Shown in pieces: positions 17,601 to 25,358 of a stretch of 64,000 nucleotides of DNA. The translations under genes and the position numbers were made by a program. Each line of letters opens with the position of its first letter. The first letter of the stretch is position 1. The notes beneath the pieces are model-generated. The model was given only the letters and a program-made list of their open reading frames with translations, was not told the DNA's origin and did no database searches. Source of the DNA: Paenibacillus_AB hodogayensis (GTDB lineage: Bacteria > Bacillota > Bacilli > Paenibacillales > NBRC-103111); the NCBI RefSeq assembly GCF_039536325.1, contig NZ_BAAAYO010000002.1, positions 434,001-498,000 of the forward strand, given 5' to 3'.

Positions 17601-18948
17601 TTTCCCTCAGCTGCGCTTCCGTCTCGCTGCGACGCTGCTCTGTTTCCCTCAGCTGCGCTTCCGTCTCGCTCCGGCGCTGCTCCGTTTCCTTCAGCTGCGC
17701 TTCCGTCTCGCTGCGGCGCTGCTCCGTTTCCTTCAGCTGCGCTTCCGTCTCGCTCCGGCGCTGCTCCGTTTCCTTCAGCTGCGCTTCCGTCTCGCTCCGG
17801 CGCTGCTCCGTTTCCTTCAGCTGTGCTTCCGTATCGATACGCAGCTGTTCGGACTGCTGCAGCAGCGATTCCAGACGAGCGATGCTTTGCAGCTGCTTAT
17901 GGCTATCCTCTTCCAGCTTCTTCACCCGAAGCGAGTAGTCCTCTTCCAGCAACGCCCGTTCCAGCCGTTCTTCTTCCAGAGCGCGTTCCTTGGAAAGCTC
18001 GACGGCCTCCAACGCCTGCTCGGCCTTGATCCGGTTTTCCTCCAGCGACCGCTGCCACAAAAGCCGTTCTTCTTCCAGCAAGCGCGTCTTCTCGCTGCGT
18101 TCCTCCTCCAGAATCCGGGCGCTGTTGCTTTGCTCCTCCTCCAGCGCCTGCCGGGCTTTGCGCTTTTCTTCCTCCAATGCTTGTTGGGCTTTGCGCCGCT
18201 CCTCTTCCACGGACGCCTTGGCCGAAGCCTGCTGTTGCTCAAGCTGAAGCTTGTGCGCTTCCTGCTGCTTGCCGTTCGCCTCCTGCAGCTCGGCATGAAC
18301 CTTACGCAGTTGGGCGTGGGCCGCTTCCAACTGGCGATTGCTCTCCTTAACCTGCGCGCTTTGCTGCTGCAGCTGCTTATGCTGCTGCTCGAGCGCCGTT
18401 CTGGCCGCTTCCAGACGCTTCCGTTCCGTTTCTTCGCGGTTTTTCTCCTGCTCGAGCTGCTCATATGCTTCCCGCTGCTTGCTATGCTCCTCGGTATGCC
18501 GGGCATCCTGCTCCTCCCGGCTGCTGCGTTCCGCTTCCAGCTCCTGCTGTCTTAGCCCCAGCTGTTCGCGCGTGCGCTCGGCCTCGTCCTCCAGCATCCT
18601 CTCGCGCTCATGATGACGGGCAATTTCCTCCTCCGCCGATTGCTGGAGCAGCTTCAGCCGTTCCTCCAGTTGGGCTTGGAGCACTTCCAGCTCGCGCCCT
18701 CTCTGCAGTTGCTGCTGCACTTGGCTGATCTGATCCTTCATCTTGAAAAACTCATCGGCCATATTGACCGACGCCAGCACAGCCAAACGCGGCGTATCCA
18801 GCCTCGGGAACAGCTTGGCCGTCTGCAGCATCTGGTCGTTGACGTACTCGGCCACCTGCTTCGTGTACCCCGCGCTGGAAGAACCCATCAATTTGTATTC
18901 CATGCCATATATGTCGACTGTAACTTTTATTTTATCTCCGTTGCTCAT
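14683..18948 (-). CDS. zapA: Giant ZapA: FtsZ-ring protein with a ~1330-residue repetitive coiled-coil tail
   Basis: Residues 1 to about 85 form a ZapA domain (IKVTVDIYGMEYKLMG, VNDQMLQTAKLFPRLDTPRL, ASVNMADEFFKMK). ZapA binds and bundles FtsZ at the division site and is normally about 85-100 residues. Here the frame continues to about 1421 residues. The tail is all charged helix: mixed coiled coil (about 86-376), about 33 units of a 14-residue repeat with consensus LKETEQRRSETEAQ (about 377-850), a hinge-like segment, five 59-residue units of 11-residue repeats of type ALEAERRQAAE (about 993-1288), and a final coil ending NEWIQLVEDK. There are no membrane segments. The ATG at 18948 has AAAGGAAG upstream; an in-frame ATG 12 codons earlier has none. 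The gene lies between pheT and cvpA, the normal zapA place. Confidence 0.9.
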   Translation of the reverse strand: MSNGDKIKVTVDIYGMEYKLMGSSSAGYTKQVAEYVNDQMLQTAKLFPRLDTPRLAVLASVNMADEFFKMKDQISQVQQQLQRGRELEVLQAQLEERLKLLQQSAEEEIARHHERERMLEDEAERTREQLGLRQQELEAERSSREEQDARHTEEHSKQREAYEQLEQEKNREETERKRLEAARTALEQQHKQLQQQSAQVKESNRQLEAAHAQLRKVHAELQEANGKQQEAHKLQLEQQQASAKASVEEERRKAQQALEEEKRKARQALEEEQSNSARILEEERSEKTRLLEEERLLWQRSLEENRIKAEQALEAVELSKERALEEERLERALLEEDYSLRVKKLEEDSHKQLQSIARLESLLQQSEQLRIDTEAQLKETEQRRSETEAQLKETEQRRSETEAQLKETEQRRSETEAQLKETEQRRSETEAQLRETEQRRSETEAQLRETEQRRSETEAQLKETEQRRGETEAQLKETEQRRSETEAQLKETEQRRGETEAQLKETEQRRSETEAQLKAVELQRLETATLLEEMEQQWTQSETQLKETEQRRNELESQLKETEQRRSETEAQLKETEQRRSETEARLKAVELQRLETATLLEEMEQQWTQSETQLKETEQRRNELESQLKETEQRRSETEAQLKETEQRRSETEARLKETEQRRSETEARLKETEQRRNELESQLKETEQRRSETEAQLKETEQRRSETESQLKETEQRRNELEALLKELERQRIEAATLLEEMEQQWTETEVRLQHKERQHGETEAQLKGTEQRCLETETQLRETEQQCSKAEALLKETEQRCADTEGRLRGAEQQYRTTSDMLKETEQQLLATKTLLDEKTQQYAEELGAEQSRRQEAERLHAEQLNRLEQAYRDLEDSNRKLAEAASVQEENCNRLTKENQLLDKSNRQLGESNVQLIEEFRQLQAAHTQLVEAHARVQSGLELKRKQLKDQEGKLRLEIGSRQEAHRRKIEELRTKARQTIEAERRQAEEVLEAERRQAAEALELEKRQAAEALEAERRQGVEALASERDRLEKLVQEASEEAERKSEHSIEAERRQAAEALELERRQAAEALEAERRQAAEALAAERAYLEKLVREASEEAERKSEQLIEAERRQAAEALELEKRQAAEALEAERRRAAEALATERARLEKQLQEASREAAYKSEQSIQAERRQAVEALESEKRISAEALETERRRAAEAIATERARLEKLVQEASQEAERKSEQSIESERRHALEALESEKRRAAERTEEERRQAAEALDAERARLEQLLQKASEEAARKSEQSIEAERSRADRLVREARLEAERTVTAKQAEIALLQGRLEAAVSAEAALGQENDRLAELEKALEAERESFAAERADLIETFDRERNSLRHELEEMQNEQRDQAELQTNYRKLQQEYAKLQTEFNEWIQLVEDK
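15086..15970 (-). repeat. Five 177-bp tandem units within zapA (59-residue hendecad blocks)
   Basis: The landmark coding for K-S-E-Q/H recurs at 15085, 15262, 15439, 15616 and 15793, an exact 177-base period. Each unit encodes three or four 11-residue segments of type ALEAERRQAAE plus a 15-16-residue linker of type LVQEASEEAERKSEQS. Eleven-residue periodicity favours nearly straight or right-handed coiled coils. The units have diverged more than the 42-bp units, so they look older. Confidence 0.88.
16981..17400 (-). repeat. Direct duplication of a 210-bp superunit within zapA
   Basis: Two adjacent copies, 17191-17400 and 16981-17190, each encode five 14-residue units in the same order: LKAVELQRLETATL, LEEMEQQWTQSETQ, LKETEQRRNELESQ, LKETEQRRSETEAQ, LKETEQRRSETEAR. 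A shared landmark (TGTAACTCCA) lies at 17381 and 17171, exactly 210 bases apart. The copies are nearly identical, so the duplication is recent. Confidence 0.88.
17401..17820 (-). repeat. Ten near-identical 42-bp tandem units within zapA
   Basis: Ten uninterrupted units of exactly 42 bases encode LKETEQRRSETEAQ. Variants are limited to K/R at position 2 and S/G at position 9. Silent differences are few, mostly in the codons for Arg-Ser. Further, more diverged units of the same length continue to about 16392, making about 33 in all. Confidence 0.92.
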
Positions 18949-19080
18949 ATCAGCACTTCCTTTCCATTCCGACTCGCGGAACATGTCGTAACTTTGGAAG
19001 GCTCCGGCGGCGTATTCCCACGAAAAAAAACGTTTGCTGTCGAATCTCGTCCATATTTCGCAGCATGGGCTCTTATAACC

Positions 19081-19130
19081 AAAAAGACCGGCTCCATCGC
19101 CTAATACATTCGATGTGACCGGTCTTTTTT
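19081..19130. terminator. Terminator after pheT
   Basis: AAAAAGACCGG pairs with CCGGTCTTTTT around 27 bases, directly after the pheT stop on the minus strand. It separates pheST from zapA-cvpA. Confidence 0.85.
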
Positions 19131-19134
19131 CCTT

Positions 19135-21567
19135 CTATTTGCGCAACTCTGCGGCGAATGTTTGTTCAAGCGCGGCGACGACTTTTCCGTGCAGTCCCGC
19201 AACCTCTTCGTCCGTCAGCGTCCGCTCGGGATGACGGTAGACGAGGGCGAACGCGACGCTCTTCTTGCCGCTGCCCAGCCTTTCGCCCGTATAAATATCG
19301 AAGACTTCAATCGATTCGAGCAGCGAGCCCGCGGTCTCCTCGGCTACACGGCGAATATCGCCGACCGGCACGCCCGTGTCCACCACGACCGCCATGTCCC
19401 GTCCGCTCGCCGGATATTTCGGCAGCGGCTTGTATTCGATGCGGAAGCTGGCTTGCTCAAGCAACGGCTCCAGCTCGACCTCCAGCACATACGTATCCTC
19501 AAGATCCTTCGCTTGCTGCAAAGCGGGATGCAGCTGGCCCAGACGGCCGATGACGCCTTCGCCTAACGAGATGGCGGCGGTACGCCCGGGGTGGAACCCT
19601 TCCGGACCCGCGGCCGAATAACGGACGTCGGCTACGCCCAGCACGCTCGTCACTTTCTCGAAAATGCCCTTCACATCGTAGAAATCGACCTTCTCCGGCT
19701 TGCCTGCCCAGTGCTCGGACGTCCTTTTGCCGGTCCAGACGATGCCGAGCATCAGCTTTTCCTGAGGCAGCGCCGTCACCGGTTCTTCCGAAGTTACAAA
19801 CACTTTGCCTATTTCAAAGATAGCTACATCGTCCTGATTGCGGTTGCGGTTGTACAAAGCCGTGTCCAGCAAATGCGGCACCAGACTCGTCCGCAGCACG
19901 CTGCGCTCCTCGCTCATCGGCATCGACAGCGCGATCGGCTTCGCCTCGGGATACATGCCGCGGAAGCCGGCAATCTGGTCCGGATGCGTGAACGAATAGG
20001 TCACGACCTCGTTCAGACCGGATTCCGTCAGCAGCCCGCGCAGCGTGCGGCGGATAGACTGCTCGCGGGTCAGCGAGCCTGGCGTCGTCGCGCCGAGAAT
20101 CGGGGTTACCGGAATATTGTCGTAGCCGTACAACCGGGCGATTTCTTCGATCAGATCGACATCGCGCGTAATATCTCCCCGGCGGAGCGGCACATGAACG
20201 AGCCATTCGCCGCCTGTCTTGTCTTCGTAAGGGAAATGCAATCGGCTCAAAATGACCTTGATCTCCAGCGAAGACAGCTCGGTGCCCAGGTAACGGTTGA
20301 TCTTGTCCGTCGTAACCGCGATGACGGCGGGCTCGGCTCTCTGCGTTACGCTCTCCACGATCCCCTCGTTAATGCCGCCTCCGGCCAGCTTGGCGATCAG
20401 CGATGCGGCGCGGTCGAGAGCCGGAATGACCGCATCGGCGTTCACTTCCTTCTCGAAGCGAAGCGAAGCTTCCGAACGCAGACCGAGCTGCCGCGAAGCT
20501 TTGCGCACCGTGCCCCCGTCGAACTTGGCCGACTCGAGCACGATCGTCGTCGTCTCGGCTGTGACCTCCGAGTTGGCCCCCCCCATCACGCCGGCCAACG
20601 CGATCGGCTTCTCCGCATCCGTAATGAGCAGCATATGCGGCTCCAACGTCCGCTCCGCATCGTCGAGCGTCACCAGCTTCTCGCCTTCTTCCGCGAGCCG
20701 TACGTCGATTCGTCCGCCCGCAAGCCGATCGGCATCAAAAGCATGCAAAGGCTGTCCGTATTCGAGCATAACGAAATTGGTAACGTCGACGATATTGTTG
20801 ATCGGACGAACGCCCGCAGCCATCAGACGATTTTGCAGCCATAACGGGGACGGACCGACCTTCACGCCGGAGATGCGTCTCGCCGCATAGATGCTGCACT
20901 GTCCGGGCGCGCTGATCGTGACGCTCAGATGATCGGCCGCTTTCGTCTGCGATGGATGCAGGGCAACCTCGTCCTCCGGCAGCAGCACATCGCGGCCGAG
21001 AATCGCGGCCATCTCGTAGGCCGTTCCGATCATACTCAAGCAATCCGAACGGTTGGGCGTCAAATCCAGCTCCAGCACCTCGTCGTCGATGCCCAGCACG
21101 TCCAATATGGAAGCCCCCACAGCCGTGTCCTCCGGAAGGACGAGGATCCCTTCCTGCTGCTCCTTGGGCAGCAGCTTGTCGTTCAGGCCCAGCTCCTTGG
21201 CGGAACAGATCATGCCCATCGATTCAACGCCGCGCAGCTTGGCCCGTTTGATTTTCAACCCTCCGGGCAATTCCGCTCCGACGAGTGCTACAGGCACCTT
21301 CTGCCCGGCCGCCACATTGGGCGCTCCGCATACGATTTGCAGGTCCTCGCCTTGACCGGCATCGACGGTGCAGACGTTCAGCTTGTCGGCATCGGGGTGC
21401 TTCTCGCGCGCTTTAACGAAGCCCACGACCACCTGGGTAACGCCTTTGTTGCGTTTTTCCACGACGTCCACTTCAATCCCGCTGCGGGTCAGCTTCTCCG
21501 CCAGCTCGGAGGCGGTATAGCCTTTCAGATCGATGTATTGCGACAACCATTGATAAGAGACCTTCAC
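19135..21567 (-). CDS. pheT: Phenylalanine--tRNA ligase beta subunit
   Basis: The 810-residue subunit begins with MKVSYQWLSQYIDL, then an OB-fold tRNA-binding domain (about residues 40-155, HPDADKLNVCTVDAG and VCGAPNVAAGQKVP), B3/B4 editing region, B5 domain, the catalytic-like core and a C-terminal ferredoxin-fold anticodon-binding domain (FDIYTGERLGSGKKSVAFAL). With PheS it charges tRNA-Phe as an alpha2-beta2 tetramer. GTG start. It follows pheS by 24 bases in one operon. Confidence 0.97.
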   Translation of the reverse strand: MKVSYQWLSQYIDLKGYTASELAEKLTRSGIEVDVVEKRNKGVTQVVVGFVKAREKHPDADKLNVCTVDAGQGEDLQIVCGAPNVAAGQKVPVALVGAELPGGLKIKRAKLRGVESMGMICSAKELGLNDKLLPKEQQEGILVLPEDTAVGASILDVLGIDDEVLELDLTPNRSDCLSMIGTAYEMAAILGRDVLLPEDEVALHPSQTKAADHLSVTISAPGQCSIYAARRISGVKVGPSPLWLQNRLMAAGVRPINNIVDVTNFVMLEYGQPLHAFDADRLAGGRIDVRLAEEGEKLVTLDDAERTLEPHMLLITDAEKPIALAGVMGGANSEVTAETTTIVLESAKFDGGTVRKASRQLGLRSEASLRFEKEVNADAVIPALDRAASLIAKLAGGGINEGIVESVTQRAEPAVIAVTTDKINRYLGTELSSLEIKVILSRLHFPYEDKTGGEWLVHVPLRRGDITRDVDLIEEIARLYGYDNIPVTPILGATTPGSLTREQSIRRTLRGLLTESGLNEVVTYSFTHPDQIAGFRGMYPEAKPIALSMPMSEERSVLRTSLVPHLLDTALYNRNRNQDDVAIFEIGKVFVTSEEPVTALPQEKLMLGIVWTGKRTSEHWAGKPEKVDFYDVKGIFEKVTSVLGVADVRYSAAGPEGFHPGRTAAISLGEGVIGRLGQLHPALQQAKDLEDTYVLEVELEPLLEQASFRIEYKPLPKYPASGRDMAVVVDTGVPVGDIRRVAEETAGSLLESIEVFDIYTGERLGSGKKSVAFALVYRHPERTLTDEEVAGLHGKVVAALEQTFAAELRK

Positions 21568-21591
21568 GTCCCGCTCACTTCCTTTCTCGCG

Positions 21592-22626
21592 TTAAATATG
21601 CGCAAACTGCTTCAGAAACCGCACGTCGTTCGTATAAAAATGACGGATGTCGTCAATGCCGTACTTCAGCATGGCAATCCGCTCCACGCCCATGCCGAAA
21701 GCGAATCCGCTGTATTCGGCCGGATCATAGCCAGACATTTCCAGCACGCGGGGATGCACCATCCCGGACCCGAGAATTTCCAGCCAGCCGGTATGCTTGC
21801 ACGTCCGGCAGCCTTTGCCGCCGCACATCATACAGGAAACGTCGACCTCGGCGCTGGGCTCCGTGAACGGAAAGAAGCTTGGGCGCATGCGGATGCTTGT
21901 CTGCTTGCCGAACATTTCCTGCACGAATTGCAGCAAGGTCCCTTTCAGATCGCTCATACGGATATGGCGGTCGATGACCAGTCCTTCGATCTGCGTGAAT
22001 ACATGCGAATGCGTCGCGTCGTCGTCGTCCCGGCGGTACACACGGCCCGGGCAGATGATCTTGACCGGCACTTCGCCCTGCTTCTTCTCCATCGTCCGAA
22101 CCTGTACCGGCGACGTATGCGTCCGCATGAGCAGCTCCTCGGTAATGTAGAACGAGTCCTGCATGTCGCGGGCCGGATGATTTCTCGGCAAATTGAGCGC
22201 TTCGAAGTTGTAGTAGTCTTTCTCGACCTCCGGTCCTTCCGCCACCGTATAGCCCATGCCGATAAAAATATCCTCGATCTCCTGAATGACCTTGTTCAGC
22301 GGATGAATCGCGCCGTGAGACGCGGGACGGCCCGGAAGCGTCACGTCGATCGTCTCCGCCTTCAGCCGGTTTTCCGTCTCGGCCTGCGCGTAGCCGTTCT
22401 GCTTCGCCTCGATCACGGACTCGATCGCGGCGCGCACATCGTTGGCTACCTGGCCGATGACCGGACGCTCCTCCGCGCTCAATGCGCCCATGCCGCGCAA
22501 AATTTCGGTAAGCGGTCCTTTTTTGCCCAAATATTTGACCCGCAGGTCGTTCAGCTGCTGGGCGTTCTCCACCCGCTCCAGCTCTTGCAGCGCTTCCGCT
22601 TGAAGCGCAAGCAGACGTTCCTTCAT
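21592..22626 (-). CDS. pheS: Phenylalanine--tRNA ligase alpha subunit
   Basis: The 344-residue catalytic subunit begins MKERLLALQAEALQELERVE, has the class II synthetase core (GYTVAEGPEVEKDYYNFEAL, FTQIEGLVIDRHI, MRPSFFPFTEPSAEVDV, GMGVERIAMLKYGI) and ends near VRFLKQFAHI. The frame is open further upstream into the T-box leader, but AGGAGGG lies just before the ATG at 22626, so that start is used. It is controlled by a tRNA-Phe T-box. Confidence 0.97.
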   Translation of the reverse strand: MKERLLALQAEALQELERVENAQQLNDLRVKYLGKKGPLTEILRGMGALSAEERPVIGQVANDVRAAIESVIEAKQNGYAQAETENRLKAETIDVTLPGRPASHGAIHPLNKVIQEIEDIFIGMGYTVAEGPEVEKDYYNFEALNLPRNHPARDMQDSFYITEELLMRTHTSPVQVRTMEKKQGEVPVKIICPGRVYRRDDDDATHSHVFTQIEGLVIDRHIRMSDLKGTLLQFVQEMFGKQTSIRMRPSFFPFTEPSAEVDVSCMMCGGKGCRTCKHTGWLEILGSGMVHPRVLEMSGYDPAEYSGFAFGMGVERIAMLKYGIDDIRHFYTNDVRFLKQFAHI

Positions 22627-22659
22627 CGTAATCCCTCCTGCTTCGATTTCCAGCCCACA

Positions 22660-23025
22660 ACGCAAAAAAGGCACCCTCCTCCCGATAAGGGACGAATGTG
22701 CCGCGGTACCACCCTTGTTAAGACGTCCTCCCCGCATCCGTCCGTTGAACGAACGTTGGAAAATCCGCTTCGCCTCAGGCGAAACGAGCGATGGCAAGAC
22801 AGTCTTCGCTTTGCCGAAAGTTAACGGCTCGGAACCGGTTCTCTCTACTTGCCGGGGCGGGGACGAGACGGGGCCCGAAGGCTTGCCGGTCCGGCGTTTC
22901 CGGTTTCAAGAGACTGCTCGGGAGCGAACTTCGGCAGCCTGTTCCGTTAGGAGCGCTCTCAATCCATGGCGCTCCCTCCCTGTAAGGAGGCACTGCTTAC
23001 TTTTCTCCGTCAACGCATTTTTGGA
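22660..23025 (-). promoter_or_regulatory. T-box leader of pheST (tRNA-Phe responsive)
   Basis: The minus strand carries the universal T-box sequence AGGGTGGTACCGCGG (22701-22715). It is followed by the competing terminator stem GGCAC...GTGCC with a T6 run (about 22663-22702). Upstream is a long structured leader. Its Stem I arms GGGAGCG and CGCTCCC enclose a region in which TTC (22926-22928) stands immediately 5' of the closing arm, the expected place for a Phe specifier codon. Uncharged tRNA-Phe would stabilise the antiterminator and switch on pheST. The specifier assignment is by eye. Confidence 0.9.
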
Positions 23026-23037
23026 TATATGTAACGT

Positions 23038-23066
23038 ATTATATGCAAAATGGCGAAAAGATGCAA
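23038..23066 (-). promoter_or_regulatory. SigA-type promoter of pheST
   Basis: On the minus strand TTGCAT (23061-23066) and a perfect TATAAT (23038-23043) are separated by 17 bases. They lie just upstream of the T-box leader. Confidence 0.85.
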
Positions 23067-23179
23067 CAAGCGCCGGCTTTCCTGCCGCTTTCCTGCGCTA
23101 ATCCGGCGGCCCGAGCGATTGATTTCAGCAAGGATATACGATATTCTTACTCGAAAGAACGTTATCGAGGAGACCGGAT

Positions 23180-24169
23180 ATGATTACGCGCAAACAAGTT
23201 GCAGAGCACGCCGGTGTATCCGTTGCCGCCGTTTCTTACGTGGTGAACAACAAAAGCGGGGTCGGCGAGGCGACGCGGCAAAAAGTGCTAGAGGCGATCA
23301 AGGAGCTCGGCTACCAGCCGAATTTTGTGGCGCGAAGCTTGAAAACAAAAAAGACGAACCAGCTTGCGGTTCTCGTCAACTATCTCGGCAACTCGTTCGA
23401 GGCCGGGATTTTGTTGCATCTGGAAGCCCGGGCGCGCGAGCACGGTTACTATATTGTATTCCAGACGTATTCGCCCGAGACGGAAGACGAATTCGTCCGG
23501 TTTACCGCCGGCCGCGCCGACGGCGTCGTCCTGCTCGGCCAGCGGCTGAAGCCCGAATCTCTTGAACAGTTGGACAGACTGAACCTCCCGGTCGTCTCCA
23601 TTATGAAGCCGGCCGGCGGCGAATCGCCCGTTCCGTACGTCGACATCGACTGGACGGAGGCGATGCGCAAATTGATTGGACATTTGAAGGAAAAGGGACA
23701 TACGCGGATCGGGTTTATCGGCGTGGACATGCCGGACCACTATTTGAACGTACGCGAGGATACCTTTCAACAAGCAATGAAGGAGGCCGGTTTACCGTTC
23801 TTGCCGGAGCAGACGCTGAAGGGAGACGGGAGGCTGGAATCCGCATTCGAGACGATGAAGCTGCGCCTCGCCTCCCCCGCGCGGAACGAATATACCGCCA
23901 TCGCAGCCGCCTCCGACTTGATGGCCGCAGGCTTGCTGAGCGCGGCTCGGGAGGTCGGCATGCAGGTTCCGCAGGAGCTGGCGGTTGCCGGCTGCGAGAA
24001 TATTCTGATGACGTCGCAGACGACGCCTGGCATTACGGTGATCGACTACCCCCGGAAGCAGGTTGCCGTACAAGCCATCGATCTGCTCGTTCAGCACATA
24101 GATGCCCCGGAGGAGGCGGCGGTCGCCCTTGATGCCGACCTCATTATCCGGCCTTCCACCTGTCCGTAA
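23180..24169 (+). CDS. LacI-family transcriptional regulator
   Basis: The 329-residue protein has an N-terminal LacI HTH (ITRKQVAEHAGVSVAAVSYV, residues 2-21, hinge helix to about 60) and a periplasmic-binding-protein-like effector domain. Such proteins bind a sugar or derivative and leave a CpG-centred palindrome. A matching operator lies in the promoter of the nearby solute-binding protein gene (26712-26732), so that gene is a likely target. GAGGAG precedes the ATG. Effector unknown. Confidence 0.93.
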   Translation: MITRKQVAEHAGVSVAAVSYVVNNKSGVGEATRQKVLEAIKELGYQPNFVARSLKTKKTNQLAVLVNYLGNSFEAGILLHLEARAREHGYYIVFQTYSPETEDEFVRFTAGRADGVVLLGQRLKPESLEQLDRLNLPVVSIMKPAGGESPVPYVDIDWTEAMRKLIGHLKEKGHTRIGFIGVDMPDHYLNVREDTFQQAMKEAGLPFLPEQTLKGDGRLESAFETMKLRLASPARNEYTAIAAASDLMAAGLLSAAREVGMQVPQELAVAGCENILMTSQTTPGITVIDYPRKQVAVQAIDLLVQHIDAPEEAAVALDADLIIRPSTCP

Positions 24170-24201
24170 GCCGTCGTTCGGCGGCGGCCCGGCGGCGACG
24201 G

Positions 24202-25317
24202 TTATGGAGATTCCAGCAGGTAGGCTTCAAGCGCCTTTGCCGTATCCTCTCCGAATTGCCGGCTGTTTTCGATGGTAATCGCGATTTCCCCTTTACCGAA
24301 ATAAGGGAACTCCAGAGTAAACGCTAACCTGGCGCCGGCTCTCCGAAAGGCGGCGCTGGCATTTTTGCCGTGAGGCTGGTTCCATTCCACTCCCATATCG
24401 ATATCGTCGGCAGAGCGATGCCGGATGGCGTCGGGAGTCGAACGCGCCGCGGTGATCCGCTCGAGATGTAGGCTCAATCTTTCGATCTCTCCCTGCACCG
24501 GCGGGTCTTGTTTGACAAGGAAAGGAACGTCGTTGCGGCCCCCCCACTTGTAAGGCCCGTGCAGATCGATACCCGCCGTCGGCCGCAACTGCCGCGCATA
24601 CTCGATAATAGCCGTCGTGGAGCGGTAAACGGGCGCTTCGGTATAATCGCGGTTATGATCGTGCGGAGACCTCGACTTGCCCTGATCGCCGTTCTCCACC
24701 CCATCGATATCCACGAACGGAATATAGTGAAACAAGTACTCGTTCAATACCTGCGATTCGGGCTGCGCCAAGTAATAGTTCAGCAATCCTTCCATTAAAT
24801 AGGAGGGTGTCGATTCGCAAGCATGGTGCCGGCAGGTCACAAGAATATGTTGGCTCGCGCTCGGGCTGCCGACCCGAAGCAGCGGCACGCTGCGCAGCTG
24901 CTCGGACTGCGTCAAGACATCGCGGCGCACCCGGGGATCGGCGGCAATGCCCGAATAGAACCGTTCGAAATGATGCTCCTGATACGGCAAAGAGAAGGCA
25001 AAGTAAACCTGCTTCATCGTCTCTGTAAACCGGAACCGGAACGTCGTGCGCGACAGCAGCGAATCGCTTCCGAGCCAGCTCCAGCTTATGCCGTCGTCGC
25101 TTACTGCCGGGCCCCATGGGCCGACGACTTCTCCGTTCACAAACTCGAACACGGTCTCCTGCTCGCTTCGGGACACGACAGTCGCGCGGAAGTTCCAGTA
25201 AAACCACCATTCCGTCGTATCCCGAATATCTTGCTCCAATCGAATGAGCCCTTCCTCCGCAGAAACGATGCGAATATTGCCGCCTGCATAATGGCAGTCG
25301 ATCCGGATAGGAAGCAT
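24202..25317 (-). CDS. M14-type zinc carboxypeptidase-like protein
   Basis: The 371-residue protein has an N-terminal beta domain of about 125 residues and a metallocarboxypeptidase domain. Zinc ligands fit H165-x-x-E168 (RHHACES) and H253 (DLHGP), with catalytic Glu336 in TLEFPYF. The segment PHDHNRDY stands where M14 enzymes bind the substrate carboxylate. This resembles the cytosolic carboxypeptidase-like/M14-like group. There is no signal peptide. It lies 38 bases after a sugar-binding lipoprotein gene, suggesting a role on an imported glycopeptide or muropeptide, which is an inference. Confidence 0.82.
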   Translation of the reverse strand: MLPIRIDCHYAGGNIRIVSAEEGLIRLEQDIRDTTEWWFYWNFRATVVSRSEQETVFEFVNGEVVGPWGPAVSDDGISWSWLGSDSLLSRTTFRFRFTETMKQVYFAFSLPYQEHHFERFYSGIAADPRVRRDVLTQSEQLRSVPLLRVGSPSASQHILVTCRHHACESTPSYLMEGLLNYYLAQPESQVLNEYLFHYIPFVDIDGVENGDQGKSRSPHDHNRDYTEAPVYRSTTAIIEYARQLRPTAGIDLHGPYKWGGRNDVPFLVKQDPPVQGEIERLSLHLERITAARSTPDAIRHRSADDIDMGVEWNQPHGKNASAAFRRAGARLAFTLEFPYFGKGEIAITIENSRQFGEDTAKALEAYLLESP

Positions 25318-25344
25318 CTGGAATCACCCCGAACTGTTCGATTT

Positions 25345-25358
25345 TGTAAGCGTGTTCA
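25345..25358. promoter_or_regulatory. cre-like sequence between solute-binding and M14 genes
   Basis: TGTAAGCGTGTTCA matches the CcpA site consensus TGWAANCGNTNWCA at all but one informative position. It overlaps the last codon of the solute-binding protein gene and precedes the M14 gene, where a bound CcpA could act as a roadblock. Chance occurrence is possible. Confidence 0.35.

Noticed and set aside
15556..18555. Several long plus-strand open frames antisense to zapA, including one of 383 codons (16787-17938)
   Set aside because: They are by-products of the 42-bp and 177-bp repeats, whose codon periodicity keeps the reverse frames open. They have Cys/Ser/Arg- or Pro/Ala-rich nonsense content and no ribosome sites.
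22627..22797. Upstream extension of pheS by 57 codons
   Set aside because: It lies in the T-box terminator/antiterminator region; the ATG at 22626 has the ribosome site.
19591..22824. Long plus-strand frames antisense to pheT and pheS
   Set aside because: Shadows of G+C-rich coding DNA; the minus strand encodes the complete synthetase subunits.
24170..24201. G+C-rich hairpin between the LacI and M14 genes (GCCGTCG with CGACGGT) as a terminator
   Set aside because: No T-run follows on either strand.
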